Notes: generated by a model from the sequence alone, not told the origin. A stretch of DNA of 64,000 nt from Massilia violaceinigra (GCF_002752675.1 NZ_CP024608.1:3100001-3164000), one strand, 5' to 3'; shown: positions 21,832-30,129, counted from the first letter of the stretch. A program made the numbers and translations.

Positions 21832-22431
21832 ATGAAAATCATCGTGATCGGCGCCAGCGGCACCATCGGCAAGGCAGTTTCTTCCCATCTGGCCGCGCGC
21901 CACGAGATCGTGACCGTGGGGTCCAACAGCGGCGAGGTGCGCGCCGATATCCGCGAGATCGCCCAGGTGCGGCATCTGTTCGAGCAGGTCGGCAAGGTCG
22001 ACGCCGTGGTGGTGGCCGCCGGGGCGGTGCATTTCGGACCGCTGGCCGAATTGGGACCGGAGCAGTTCCAGGTTGGCATCGCCAGCAAGTTGATGGGGCA
22101 GGTGAATGTGGCGCAAGTGGCGCCGGCATTCCTGAACGATGGCGGGTCGATCACCTTGATCAGCGGGATCGTGGCGGAGCAACCGATCCGGTACGGCGCG
22201 TCGGCCAGCATAGTGAATAACGCCGTGGAGGGGTTTGTGCGCGGCGCCGCCATCGAACTGCCGCGCGGCTTGCGCATCAATGCCATCAGCCCGACGGTGC
22301 TGGAAGAATCGCTGGATGCGTATGGCCCGTATTTTTACGGATTCGAGGCGGCGCCGGCCAGCCGCGTGGCGCTGGCGTACAGCCGCAGCGTGGAAGGCGC
22401 GCAGACGGGGCAGGTGTACCGCGTGTGGTAG
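21832..22431 (+). CDS. Short-chain dehydrogenase-like protein lacking the YxxxK motif
   Basis: A 199-residue Rossmann-fold protein. The dinucleotide motif GASGTIG (7-13) and the NAG-like VVAAGAV (60-66) are present. The catalytic serine region ITLISG is kept. At the expected YxxxK the sequence is ASIVN (125-129) ahead of NAVEGFVRGAAIELP, so both Tyr and Lys are missing. It may be a reductase with altered chemistry or a binding protein. GGAG precedes the ATG. Divergent from a LysR gene. Confidence 0.85.
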   Translation: MKIIVIGASGTIGKAVSSHLAARHEIVTVGSNSGEVRADIREIAQVRHLFEQVGKVDAVVVAAGAVHFGPLAELGPEQFQVGIASKLMGQVNVAQVAPAFLNDGGSITLISGIVAEQPIRYGASASIVNNAVEGFVRGAAIELPRGLRINAISPTVLEESLDAYGPYFYGFEAAPASRVALAYSRSVEGAQTGQVYRVW

Positions 22432-22484
22432 AAAGATGCACTGATTGATGGCGGGATGGCACGGGAAGGTATTGGCCCGCGCCC

Positions 22485-22970
22485 CTATCGGGCACCCGCT
22501 TTGCGGATCAATTTGATCAACACGTTCTTTTGGGCGATGTCGAAACGTCCAGAAAGGTTGCGCTCACGTTCAGTCAGAAGTTCCAGCCATTCCGCGAGAA
22601 ACGCAATGTCATTTTGCAGCCCATTTTTTTCCGCCGCCCACCGTGTCACGTAAGGCTTGATCTGTTCTGCAATGGCATTCGACTGGTTCCAGCATGGCCT
22701 GCACAGTTTGCGTTCCTGGTCGATGTAAGCCTTTTTTACCTCGTACGTATATTTCTGGTCTTGCGCTGTAAAAATGCACGGTGCGCCGCAGGTCCGGCAG
22801 ACATATTCCTTGTCGGTGTAATGCGTGACCCATCCAAACTGGCACGGAACCGAGTTTTGGCTTTGGGCGGACCAGAGTCCTGTATCGGCGGGAACGGTTG
22901 ACGGGCGACCATCGGGAATGGTGTTGTTGAGCGAGGTCAAGTTGACACTCCATCCAATGCTGAAAAGCAT
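22485..22970 (-). CDS. Probable zinc-ribbon protein
   Basis: A 161-residue protein with four cysteines placed as a zinc ribbon: CRTCGAPC (about 58-65), FTAQDQ, and CRPCWNQ (about 91-97). This fits the 'probable zinc-ribbon' domain family (PF13451, from memory), usually of unknown role. The C-terminal half is helical (FLAEWLELLTERERNLSGRF). The start ATG lies four bases past the stop of a truncated RES-domain reading frame. The N-terminal 40 residues are unlike the rest, so the true start is uncertain. Confidence 0.65.
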   Translation of the reverse strand: MLFSIGWSVNLTSLNNTIPDGRPSTVPADTGLWSAQSQNSVPCQFGWVTHYTDKEYVCRTCGAPCIFTAQDQKYTYEVKKAYIDQERKLCRPCWNQSNAIAEQIKPYVTRWAAEKNGLQNDIAFLAEWLELLTERERNLSGRFDIAQKNVLIKLIRKAGAR

Positions 22971-22973
22971 ATT

Positions 22974-23162
22974 TTACGTGAATGGATAGCGCCGGCTACC
23001 GATGGGTTCGAGATTGTGGATTACCGATTCGGCAAAAGCGACTTGCAGGTCCATCCCGAGATAACAGGTTCCAAACCGTCCGGCCGCATCATCGAAGCGA
23101 CAGCCAGCGGTGCGCCCGAAGAATGGTTCGCCGGTGTTGTGGCCGGAAATCCGGTACAGCCT
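22974..23162 (-). pseudogene. Fragment of a RES-domain protein
   Basis: On the minus strand about 62 codons read [20 protein letters not shown], then [20 protein letters not shown] and VAFAESVIHN, ending at TAA 22974. This is the N-terminal part of a RES domain (its R, Y and E landmarks are recognisable). RES proteins are usually 150 residues or more, so the C-terminal two thirds are missing. Upstream the frame runs into antisense of the chemotaxis-receptor fragment, with no start codon of its own visible. I read it as a gene remnant joined to foreign sequence at about 23155-23162. Confidence 0.7.
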
Positions 23163-24108
23163 GGTCGAGATCGTGGCCCAGGTACGGGCCGGCACGGCGA
23201 CCATCACCACCGCCTCGTCCGAGATCGCAGCCGGCAACCTGGACTTGTCGGCACGCACCGAAAGCCAGGCCGGCACCCTGGAAGAGACGGCCTCGTCGAT
23301 GGAAGAGTTGACCAGCACCGTGCGCCAGAACGCCGACAATGCGCGCCAGGCGAACGGGCTGGCGCTGTCGGCCTCGGAGGTGGCGGTCAAGGGCGGCGCG
23401 GTGGTATCGCAGGTGGTCGATACGATGGCCCCGATCAACGAATCCTCAAAAAAGATCATCGATATCATTGGCGTGATCGACAGCATTGCTTTCCAGACCA
23501 ATATCCTGGCCCTGAATGCGGCGGTGGAAGCGGCGCGGGCAGGCGAGCAGGGACGCGGCTTTGCCGTGGTCGCTGCCGAAGTGCGCAACCTGGCCCAGCG
23601 CTCGGCTGCGGCGGCGCAAGAGATCAAGACCCTGATCGGCAATTCGGTCGAGCGGGTCGACGCCGGCGCGCGCCTGGTCGACCAGGCTGGCAGCACGATG
23701 CAGGAGATCGTCTCCAGCGTCAAACGGGTGACCGACATCATGGCCGACATCAGCCTGGCCAGCCAGGAACAGACGGCCGGTATCGAGCAGGTGAACCTGG
23801 CGATCGGGCAGATGGACCAGGCAACCCAGCAGAATGCGGCGCTGGTGGAGCAGGCTGCGGCCGCGGCCTCGTCCCTCAATGGCGAGGCGGCTTCGCTGAC
23901 GCAGGTGGTGGGCGTGTTCGTGCTGGCAGAAGGCGCCGCGCGCGTGCCGGCCCCGGCGGCGCGGGTCAAGGCTGCGGCGCCAGCCAGACCGGCGCAGAAG
24001 AGCAGGGCGCTGGCACGGGTCCCGGCGGCCCCGGCGCGCGGGCACGGCCAGAGTGCCGGCCCCGGCAAGCGTGCCGACGTTGTTGCAGACGCGTGGGAAA
24101 CCTTCTGA
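23158..24108 (+). pseudogene. Methyl-accepting chemotaxis protein, N-terminally truncated
   Basis: Coding for the cytoplasmic half of a receptor begins abruptly at [16 protein letters not shown]. It continues through the adaptation region ([20 protein letters not shown]), the hairpin tip with [20 protein letters not shown], and a Pro/Ala tail ending DAWETF, a CheR-docking type pentapeptide. No sensor domain, transmembrane helix or HAMP is present. The upstream sequence belongs to a RES fragment on the other strand. A GTG at 23110 could start a soluble product with a short unrelated N-terminus, but decay after recombination is more likely. Confidence 0.72.
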
Positions 24109-24190
24109 TTGTTTGCGTTGGCGCTAGCTTGACATGGCGCCATGTTGAGAATTTTCCACAAGGAAAGATATTTTTCCCAAAGCGTCCCAG

Positions 24191-24226
24191 AGGTCTATAT
24201 TATTGCTCTTAGGCATTTATAGACCT
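24191..24226. promoter_or_regulatory. Inverted repeat in the leader of the HExxH gene pair
   Basis: AGGTCTATA (24191-24199) and TATAGACCT (24218-24226) are exact inverted arms around an AT-rich 18 bp. They end 14 bases before the ATG at 24241 and directly before the GAGG ribosome-binding site. It could be an operator or an RNA hairpin controlling translation. Confidence 0.5.
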
Positions 24227-24240
24227 CCTGAGGAAACGCC

Positions 24241-24933
24241 ATGTTGAAGCACCTTTTGACTGCCCTGCTCGCCCTTATTCCTGTTGCCGCCACTGCTGGC
24301 GCCACCCTGACCGAGCTGGAAACGCGCTGGTTGAAGGCCGCCGCTCCCGTGTTGGCGTATTCGCAACGTATGAACTTGCCAATAGATATCACCGTGCAAC
24401 CAAAAGCCGGCCCCGGCGATGTGCCGCTGGCGATGGGCTTTGTCGACGGCCGCTGCAAGCTGGTGCTGTCGCTGCGCGGTAATCCCGATGCCGAAAAAAT
24501 CCTGCACAGCGTGCCGGAAGCCGAGCGCGCGCTGCTGATCGAAACCATGGCCGCCCACGAAATCGGCCATTGCTGGCGTTACGTGCAGGGCGTGTGGCAC
24601 GCCCTGCCGGCCGGCTTCGTCGAAACCGGCGACGAACATGCGCACGACGGGCAGATGCTGGCCGAATCGAAAGCCATGCGCGACATGCGCCGCGAAGAAG
24701 GTTTTGCCGATCTGGTGGCGCTGGCCTGGGTACAGCGCCAGCACCCCGCGCAATACGGTCGGGTATATGCCTGGCTGTCCACCCTGCGCGACGCCGTGCC
24801 GGTCGAACGCAGCGGCCACGATACCCGCGCCTGGGTGCGCCTGGCGAAGAATGCCGACGGTTTCGGCCGCGGCGCCAGCCCCTTCGACGACGCCGTGACG
24901 ATGTGGCAAGCCGGATTGCTCAACGATGAATAA
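24241..24933 (+). CDS. Secreted HExxH putative zinc metalloprotease, copy 1
   Basis: A 230-residue protein with a signal peptide (cleavage near VAATAGA, about 20). The motif HEIGH (106-110, in ETMAAHEIGHCWR) and a downstream REEGFADLVALAW (151-163) give the two His and candidate Glu ligands of a gluzincin-like zinc site. A shared block GRCKLVLS...NPDAEK (70-86) recurs in the next gene. It is not assigned to a named family. The fold and protease activity are inferred from the motif alone. GAGG precedes the ATG. It overlaps the next gene by 8 bp. Confidence 0.82.
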   Translation: MLKHLLTALLALIPVAATAGATLTELETRWLKAAAPVLAYSQRMNLPIDITVQPKAGPGDVPLAMGFVDGRCKLVLSLRGNPDAEKILHSVPEAERALLIETMAAHEIGHCWRYVQGVWHALPAGFVETGDEHAHDGQMLAESKAMRDMRREEGFADLVALAWVQRQHPAQYGRVYAWLSTLRDAVPVERSGHDTRAWVRLAKNADGFGRGASPFDDAVTMWQAGLLNDE

Positions 24934-25576
24934 GCTGTGCGCCGCCGTACTGCTGGCGCTGGCCGGCCCGGCGGCATCGGCCGCCGCTCCCGCCACCGAA
25001 GCCCAATGGATCGCCGCCGCCACCGAGGCGGTCGCGTATGGCCGCGCGCAAGGCATGCCGATCGACCTGGAAGTGGTGGACGGCAACGGCTTGCCCGGCC
25101 ATACGCCGGTCGGGCTGGCCAGCGAAAACGGCCGCTGCACTTTGGTCGTTTCGGCCAGCAATAATCCGACCGCCGACAAGCTCAGTTCCATGATTAAACC
25201 CGAGCTGCTCGACACCTTTCTGGCGGGCGCGGCGATGCATGAAGTGGGCCATTGCCACCGCCGCCTGAACGGCTATCCGCATAACGAAAAATTGCTGCCG
25301 GTGGTGGCCTGGATCGGCCCGCTGCGAGACTGGTTCACGCGCCGCGTGCGCACCGAGGAAGCCTACGCCGACATGACCTCGGTGGCCTGGATCGCGCGCT
25401 ACCATCCCGAGCGCTACACGGCCCTGGTCAACGAAATGCTGCGCGTGCGCACGCGTTTTCGCGAACCCAAGCACGACACCGTGGCCCTGCTCGAACGCGC
25501 CCTCGCCGAAGGGCCGCAAGATGCCAACGAGAATCTTTTTGCCCAGGCCGATGAGCGATTAAACAGATATCGATAG
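24926..25576 (+). CDS. Secreted HExxH putative zinc metalloprotease, copy 2
   Basis: A 216-residue paralogue of the preceding gene. It has a signal peptide (MNKLCAAVLLALAGPAASAA), the block GRCTLVVS...NPTADK (69-85), HEVGH (105-109) and RTEEAYADMTSVAW (142-155). Spacing from HExxH to the EE..AD motif is slightly shorter than in copy 1. The start overlaps the previous stop, indicating coupled translation. The pair probably works in the periplasm or outside the cell; substrates are unknown. Confidence 0.82.
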   Translation: MNKLCAAVLLALAGPAASAAAPATEAQWIAAATEAVAYGRAQGMPIDLEVVDGNGLPGHTPVGLASENGRCTLVVSASNNPTADKLSSMIKPELLDTFLAGAAMHEVGHCHRRLNGYPHNEKLLPVVAWIGPLRDWFTRRVRTEEAYADMTSVAWIARYHPERYTALVNEMLRVRTRFREPKHDTVALLERALAEGPQDANENLFAQADERLNRYR

Positions 25577-25673
25577 TCCTTTTGCGTCCGTATGTACGTT
25601 GTCGCACAGATGTTGCGTGTGGTTAGGATGTTAAATCCGTCTACCAACAACCATACATTTAAGGGACCTCACC

Positions 25674-26693
25674 ATGAAACCTATCGTCGCCACATTGCTT
25701 GCCACCGCCCTCAGTGTCGCTTTCCCCAGCGCCAATGCCGCCGAGACGCCCGCCAAGTCCGATACCGCGACCTACCGCACGATGACGCAAAAGGCCGCCG
25801 CCGATTACAAGGCAGCCTCGGCGCAGTGCAAGGACATGAGCGGCAACGCCCGCAGCCTGTGCATGGAAGAAGCGAAAGTCGTGCGCGCGCGCGCCGACCT
25901 GGCTGCGTTGACCGATTACAACAACACCCTCAAAGGCCGCACCAAGGCCCGCACCGAACTGGCTAACGCCGACTACTCGCTGGCCAAGATCAAGTGCGCC
26001 GACACCACCGGCGCCGAAAAAGACAGCTGCATGAGCAACGCCCGCGCGGTCCACACCGCGGCGCTGGCCGATGTCAAGGCCGACCGCAACCTGCAGGTCG
26101 CCAGCAGCGGCACCACCGATACCATGAGCCCGGTTACCCGCACCACCACCACCGATGCCACCAAGTCGGCGGCCGTGGACAAATGCGCCCAGGTAGCAGG
26201 CAGCCCGAACACCGGCTGCCTGGTCGATAACAACAACCGCGCCGCGGTCACCACGACCACCACCACCGGCGCCGTGGCCAACCGCACCGAAATGGCGGCC
26301 GACACCGCTGCCCAGCGCACCGCCAACGCGGTGGACAATGCCGCCGACAAGACCCGTGCCGCCGGCGCCGCCGTGGCTGCCAAGACCGAGCGCGCGATCG
26401 ACACCCTGGCCGACAAAACCGAGCGCGCCGCCGACAACATGGCCAACAAGACCGACCGCGCAGCCGACAAATCGGGCGCCGTGATGGCCGATTCGCTCAT
26501 CACCACCAAGGTCAAGGCCGACATCTTCAAGGAGCCTGAGCTGAAGTCCATGGCAATTCACGTGGAAACCGAAAAAGGCGTGGTCATGCTGAGCGGCTTC
26601 GTCGATTCCAAGGCTGATGCCGAGAAAGCCGTGCGCCTGGCCAAGAGCGTCGAAGGCGTCACTTCCGTCAAGAGCGCCATCAAGGTCAAGTAA
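25674..26693 (+). CDS. Periplasmic BON-domain protein
   Basis: A 339-residue exported protein with signal peptide (MKPIVATLLATALSVAFPSA). A central low-complexity region of Ala/Thr/Lys/Asp repeats (ADKTERAADNMANKTDRAAD, about 205-265) may be helical. The C-terminal BON domain (about 270-339) includes ITTKVKADIFKEPELKSMAI and GVVMLSGFVDSKADAEKAV. BON domains bind membranes or lipids and are found in OsmY-like envelope stress proteins. Six cysteines occur in the first half (QCKDMS..LCMEE, KCADTT..SCMSN, KCAQVA..GCLVD), an unusual pattern of three pairs. Confidence 0.88.
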   Translation: MKPIVATLLATALSVAFPSANAAETPAKSDTATYRTMTQKAAADYKAASAQCKDMSGNARSLCMEEAKVVRARADLAALTDYNNTLKGRTKARTELANADYSLAKIKCADTTGAEKDSCMSNARAVHTAALADVKADRNLQVASSGTTDTMSPVTRTTTTDATKSAAVDKCAQVAGSPNTGCLVDNNNRAAVTTTTTTGAVANRTEMAADTAAQRTANAVDNAADKTRAAGAAVAAKTERAIDTLADKTERAADNMANKTDRAADKSGAVMADSLITTKVKADIFKEPELKSMAIHVETEKGVVMLSGFVDSKADAEKAVRLAKSVEGVTSVKSAIKVK

Positions 26694-26847
26694 GCCAAGC
26701 TCTTGCACTACCCAGGCCGGCCCGGCAAACCCGGGGCGGCTGGCGCAAAACAGCGGCCCCGTGCGGTGCGACGATGCGATTGTGTTGCATTGCCGCACTG
26801 TTCGGGGCTTTGTCGCTGCAATCCATGGCGCCAGACCCTGCCCAAGG

Positions 26848-26853
26848 TATAAT
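26848..26853 (+). promoter_or_regulatory. -10 box placing transcription start at the HDOD gene's GTG
   Basis: A perfect TATAAT ends seven bases before the GTG start at 26860, so transcription would begin at or next to the start codon. No convincing -35 is seen at 17 bp upstream. Confidence 0.45.
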
Positions 26854-26859
26854 TTTCCT

Positions 26860-27699
26860 GTGAACAGACTAGAAGCCTTTGGATATATTGCCGCGCAAGC
26901 CGCACGCGGGGAAATCACCCTCCCCACCAGCGTGAATGCCGCCTTGCGCCTGCAACTCGCACTCGACAATCCCGATTGCCATATTGAAGACGCCATCAAG
27001 CTGGTGCTGGGGGAGCCGCAACTGGCCGCGCGCACCGTCGCGCTGGCCAACTCGGCCGCTTTCAACCGCAATGGCGACGCCCCGATCACGAACGTGCGCG
27101 CGGCCGTCATGCGGGTGGGCTACCGCAGCTTGCAGACCCTGGTCGCCAGCCTCGTGGTGCGCCAGTTCGGCATGCGCATCGTCGATCCGGTGCTGCGCGC
27201 CAAGGCCGAGCAACTGTGGGAGCATACCGCCCACGTGGCGGCGCTGGCCCAGGTGCTGGCGCGGCGCGTTACCTTCGTCAATCCCGATACCGCCATGTTC
27301 GCGGCCATCGTGCACGAGGTGGGCGGCTTTTACCTGCTCTCGCGCGCCGATGAATTCCCCGGCCTGCTCGACGACGATCCCGAAAAATGGGCGGAGTTGT
27401 GCGAGGAAGTGGTCAGCCGCGAAGTGCTGAAAAAACTCGCCATTCCCGAGACCGTCACCCAGGCCATCCTGGCCCTGCGCGATGGCTGGCTCACCATGCC
27501 GCCGGGGACCCTGCTCGACACCCTGCTGCTGGCCAATCAGTTCGCACCCGTGCGCTCGCCGCTGGGCGTGCCGGAAGAGCCGCTGCCGGAGCATGCCGAT
27601 TCGGTGCTCGACTTCGTCATCGACAACGATACGCTGCAATCGATCCTCGACGAGTCGGCCGACGAAGTCAAATCGATGAGCGCCGCGCTGCTGGTCTAA
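26860..27699 (+). CDS. HDOD-domain protein
   Basis: A 279-residue protein whose start is taken as GTG 26860 (VNRLEAFGYIAAQAARGEIT). The HDOD region runs from about 20 to 215 and includes LPTSVNAALRLQLALDNPDC, LVLGEPQLAARTVALANSAA and AAIVHEVGGFYLLSR. HDOD is an HD-phosphohydrolase relative without clear catalytic residues, often found in signalling proteins linked to cyclic-di-GMP or motility. Here HEVGG replaces the usual HDIG-like metal site. No Shine-Dalgarno sequence is seen. Confidence 0.85.
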   Translation: MNRLEAFGYIAAQAARGEITLPTSVNAALRLQLALDNPDCHIEDAIKLVLGEPQLAARTVALANSAAFNRNGDAPITNVRAAVMRVGYRSLQTLVASLVVRQFGMRIVDPVLRAKAEQLWEHTAHVAALAQVLARRVTFVNPDTAMFAAIVHEVGGFYLLSRADEFPGLLDDDPEKWAELCEEVVSREVLKKLAIPETVTQAILALRDGWLTMPPGTLLDTLLLANQFAPVRSPLGVPEEPLPEHADSVLDFVIDNDTLQSILDESADEVKSMSAALLV

Positions 27700-27787
27700 C
27701 CAAGGCAATCAAAACACGGAACCAAAGCGCTTGTCCGGTTTCTAACCCCAGGTAAGGCGGGACACGGGGTCCCATGCCGGGGGAGCG

Positions 27788-29317
27788 ATGAGGCGCATGA
27801 CGCATGTTTGGTTTGGCGCTGCGGATGCCGATGCGGGACCAGGGCTGCCGTCCCTGCCGCGCGTGCTGATCGCGTGCGCCACCTTTCTTTTGCTGCTCAT
27901 GTGGCCGCCGGCCGCCGCCGCGCCGGTCGCAGCCGCGCCGGCGGCTGTCACCGTGCTCACGGTGAACGGCGCCATTGGCCCCGCCACTGCCGACTACGTG
28001 GCACGCGGCCTCGAGCGCGCCGCGCAAGACCGTCACCAGCTGGTCATTTTCGCGCTCGACACGCCGGGCGGGCTCGACACATCCATGCGCGCGGTGGTCA
28101 AGGCCATTCTCGGTGCGCGCCTGCCGGTGGCCGTCTACGTGGCGCCCTCGGGAGCGCGCGCGGCCAGCGCCGGCACCTTCATCCTCATGGCCAGCCACAT
28201 CGCCGCCATGGCGCCCGGCACCAACCTGGGCGCCGCCACGCCCGTGCAACTGGGCGGCCCGGGCTCCGGGGGCGATGACGCGCTGCCGGGCCCGGGCAGC
28301 GGCGAGCGCGGCGGCAAGGCCAAGGACACCACCAAAGATGGTCCCGCCGGGCGCGCCGGCAAGGCCGACCCCCGTGCCTCCACGCCCATGGAACGCAAAC
28401 AGCTCAACGACGCGGCCGCCTACATCCGCGCGCTGGCCGACCTGCGCGGACGCAACGCGGACTGGGCCGAGCGCTCGGTGCGCGATGCGCTCAGCCTGCC
28501 GGCGGCCGACGCCCTGAACGCGCGCGTGATCGACTTTGTGGCCGCCGATGTGGCGGCGCTGCTGGCGCAGGTCGACGGCAGGCAGGTCGCGCTGCGCGCG
28601 GGCGCCGTGCCGGACGCCGTAACGCACGCCGTAACGGACGCCGTGACCCTGCACACGCGCGGCGCTACGCTCCACCACGCCGATCCCGACTGGCGCGCGC
28701 GGCTGCTGGCCGTGATCTCCGATCCGTCGGTCGCGCTGATCCTGATGAGCATCGGCATTTATGGCCTGCTGTTCGAATTCATGAGTCCCGGCGCGGTCGC
28801 GCCCGGCGTGGTGGGCGGGCTGTGCCTGCTGCTGGGCCTGTACGGACTGCACCTGCTCCCCCTTAACTACGCCGGACTCGGCCTGATCCTGCTCGGCCTC
28901 GCCTTCATGGTGGGGGAGGCGTTCCTGCCCAGCTTCGGCGTGCTCGGCCTGGGCGGCATGGCGGCCTTCGTGGCCGGTGCGCTGATCCTGATCGATACCG
29001 ACCTGCCCGGATACGGCGTGCCGGCCGGCGTGGTGGTGCCGCTGGCGATCGTCAGCGCGCTGCTGCTGGCGGGCATGGCGGGGGTGGCGCTCAAGACGCG
29101 CCGGCGCGCCGCGGCCGGCGGACCGAACGCGCTGGTCGGCAGCCTTGCCGAGGTCATCGGCACGAGCGGGACCGACACCTGGGCCAACGTCAACGGCGAA
29201 ACCTGGCGCGTGGCCGGCAGCGCCGCGCTGCGGCCCGGGCAGACGGTGCGGGTGCTGGCGCGCAAGGGGGCGCGGCTGGACGTCGTCCCGGTTAACGATG
29301 TCAAACAAGGAGAATAA
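27788..29317 (+). CDS. NfeD-family membrane serine protease (ClpP-class)
   Basis: A 509-residue membrane protein. An N-terminal hydrophobic segment (about 24-46) precedes a ClpP/SppA-type protease domain with DTPGGLDTSMR and the probable nucleophile S127 in SGARAASAGTF. A Gly/Lys/Asp-rich insert (about 155-205) separates the catalytic halves. Four to five transmembrane helices follow (about 325-435), then a C-terminal OB-fold NfeD domain (GPNALVGSLAEVIGTSGTD onward). It is coupled with the slipin gene two bases downstream; NfeD-slipin pairs are widespread. ATG 27788 or 27797 may be the start. Confidence 0.92.
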   Translation: MRRMTHVWFGAADADAGPGLPSLPRVLIACATFLLLLMWPPAAAAPVAAAPAAVTVLTVNGAIGPATADYVARGLERAAQDRHQLVIFALDTPGGLDTSMRAVVKAILGARLPVAVYVAPSGARAASAGTFILMASHIAAMAPGTNLGAATPVQLGGPGSGGDDALPGPGSGERGGKAKDTTKDGPAGRAGKADPRASTPMERKQLNDAAAYIRALADLRGRNADWAERSVRDALSLPAADALNARVIDFVAADVAALLAQVDGRQVALRAGAVPDAVTHAVTDAVTLHTRGATLHHADPDWRARLLAVISDPSVALILMSIGIYGLLFEFMSPGAVAPGVVGGLCLLLGLYGLHLLPLNYAGLGLILLGLAFMVGEAFLPSFGVLGLGGMAAFVAGALILIDTDLPGYGVPAGVVVPLAIVSALLLAGMAGVALKTRRRAAAGGPNALVGSLAEVIGTSGTDTWANVNGETWRVAGSAALRPGQTVRVLARKGARLDVVPVNDVKQGE

Positions 29318-29319
29318 CG

Positions 29320-30129
29320 ATGATCAATGGATTCGGGTTCGGTATCGGCACGCTGGTATTCCTTCTGCTCGTGCTGCTGGCGATGTCGGTGCGCATCCTG
29401 CGCGAGTACGAACGGGGCGTGGTGTTCCAGCTGGGACGCTTCTGGTCGGTCAAGGGGCCGGGGCTGATCCTGCTCATTCCCGTGCTGCAGCAAATGGTGC
29501 GGGTGGACCTGCGCACCATCGTGCTCGACGTGCCCAAGCAGGACGTGATTTCGCGCGACAACGTGTCGGTCAAGGTCAACGCCGTGCTGTACTTCCGCGT
29601 GATCGATCCCGAGCGCGCCATTATCCAGGTGGCCAACTTTCTCGAAGCGACCAGCCAGCTGACGCAGACGACCTTGCGCTCCGTGCTGGGCAAGCATGAA
29701 CTCGACGACATGCTGGCCGAGCGCGAACGGCTCAACATCGATATCCAGCAAGTGCTCGACGCCCAGACCGACGCCTGGGGCATCAAGGTGGCCAATGTCG
29801 AGATCAAGCATGTCGACCTGGACGAATCGATGGTGCGCGCCATTGCCCGCCAGGCGGAGGCGGAACGCGAGCGGCGCGCCAAGGTCATCCACGCGGAGGG
29901 GGAACTGCAGGCGTCGGAAAAATTGATGCAGGCGGCCAATGTGCTGTCCCGGCAGCAGGGCGCGATGCAGCTGCGCTATCTGCAAACCCTGGGCACCCTG
30001 GCCAGCGACAAGAGCAACACGATCGTCTTTCCGCTGCCGCTGGACATGCTGGGCGGGCTGCTCGAGCGTGCGCGGGACAGGCCGTCCGCCGCTGCGCACA
30101 GCAGTCCGGTCAGCAGCCCGTACAGTTAA
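29320..30129 (+). CDS. Slipin (stomatin/SPFH-domain membrane protein)
   Basis: A 269-residue protein with one N-terminal membrane helix (about 6-24). The SPFH domain follows, starting VRILREYERGVVFQLGRFWS and including RTIVLDVPKQDVISRDNVSV, VNAVLYFRV and the coiled-coil approach QAEAERERRAKVIHAEGELQ. Slipins form membrane microdomain scaffolds and are substrates or partners of NfeD proteases. AAGGAG precedes the ATG. The C-terminal tail overlaps the convergent YdcF-like gene by 20 bp. Confidence 0.94.
   Translation: MINGFGFGIGTLVFLLLVLLAMSVRILREYERGVVFQLGRFWSVKGPGLILLIPVLQQMVRVDLRTIVLDVPKQDVISRDNVSVKVNAVLYFRVIDPERAIIQVANFLEATSQLTQTTLRSVLGKHELDDMLAERERLNIDIQQVLDAQTDAWGIKVANVEIKHVDLDESMVRAIARQAEAERERRAKVIHAEGELQASEKLMQAANVLSRQQGAMQLRYLQTLGTLASDKSNTIVFPLPLDMLGGLLERARDRPSAAAHSSPVSSPYS

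Noticed and set aside
22974..24108. Insertion-sequence remnant at the RES/receptor junction
   Set aside because: No terminal inverted repeats, target duplication or transposase fragment is visible; simple recombination explains it.
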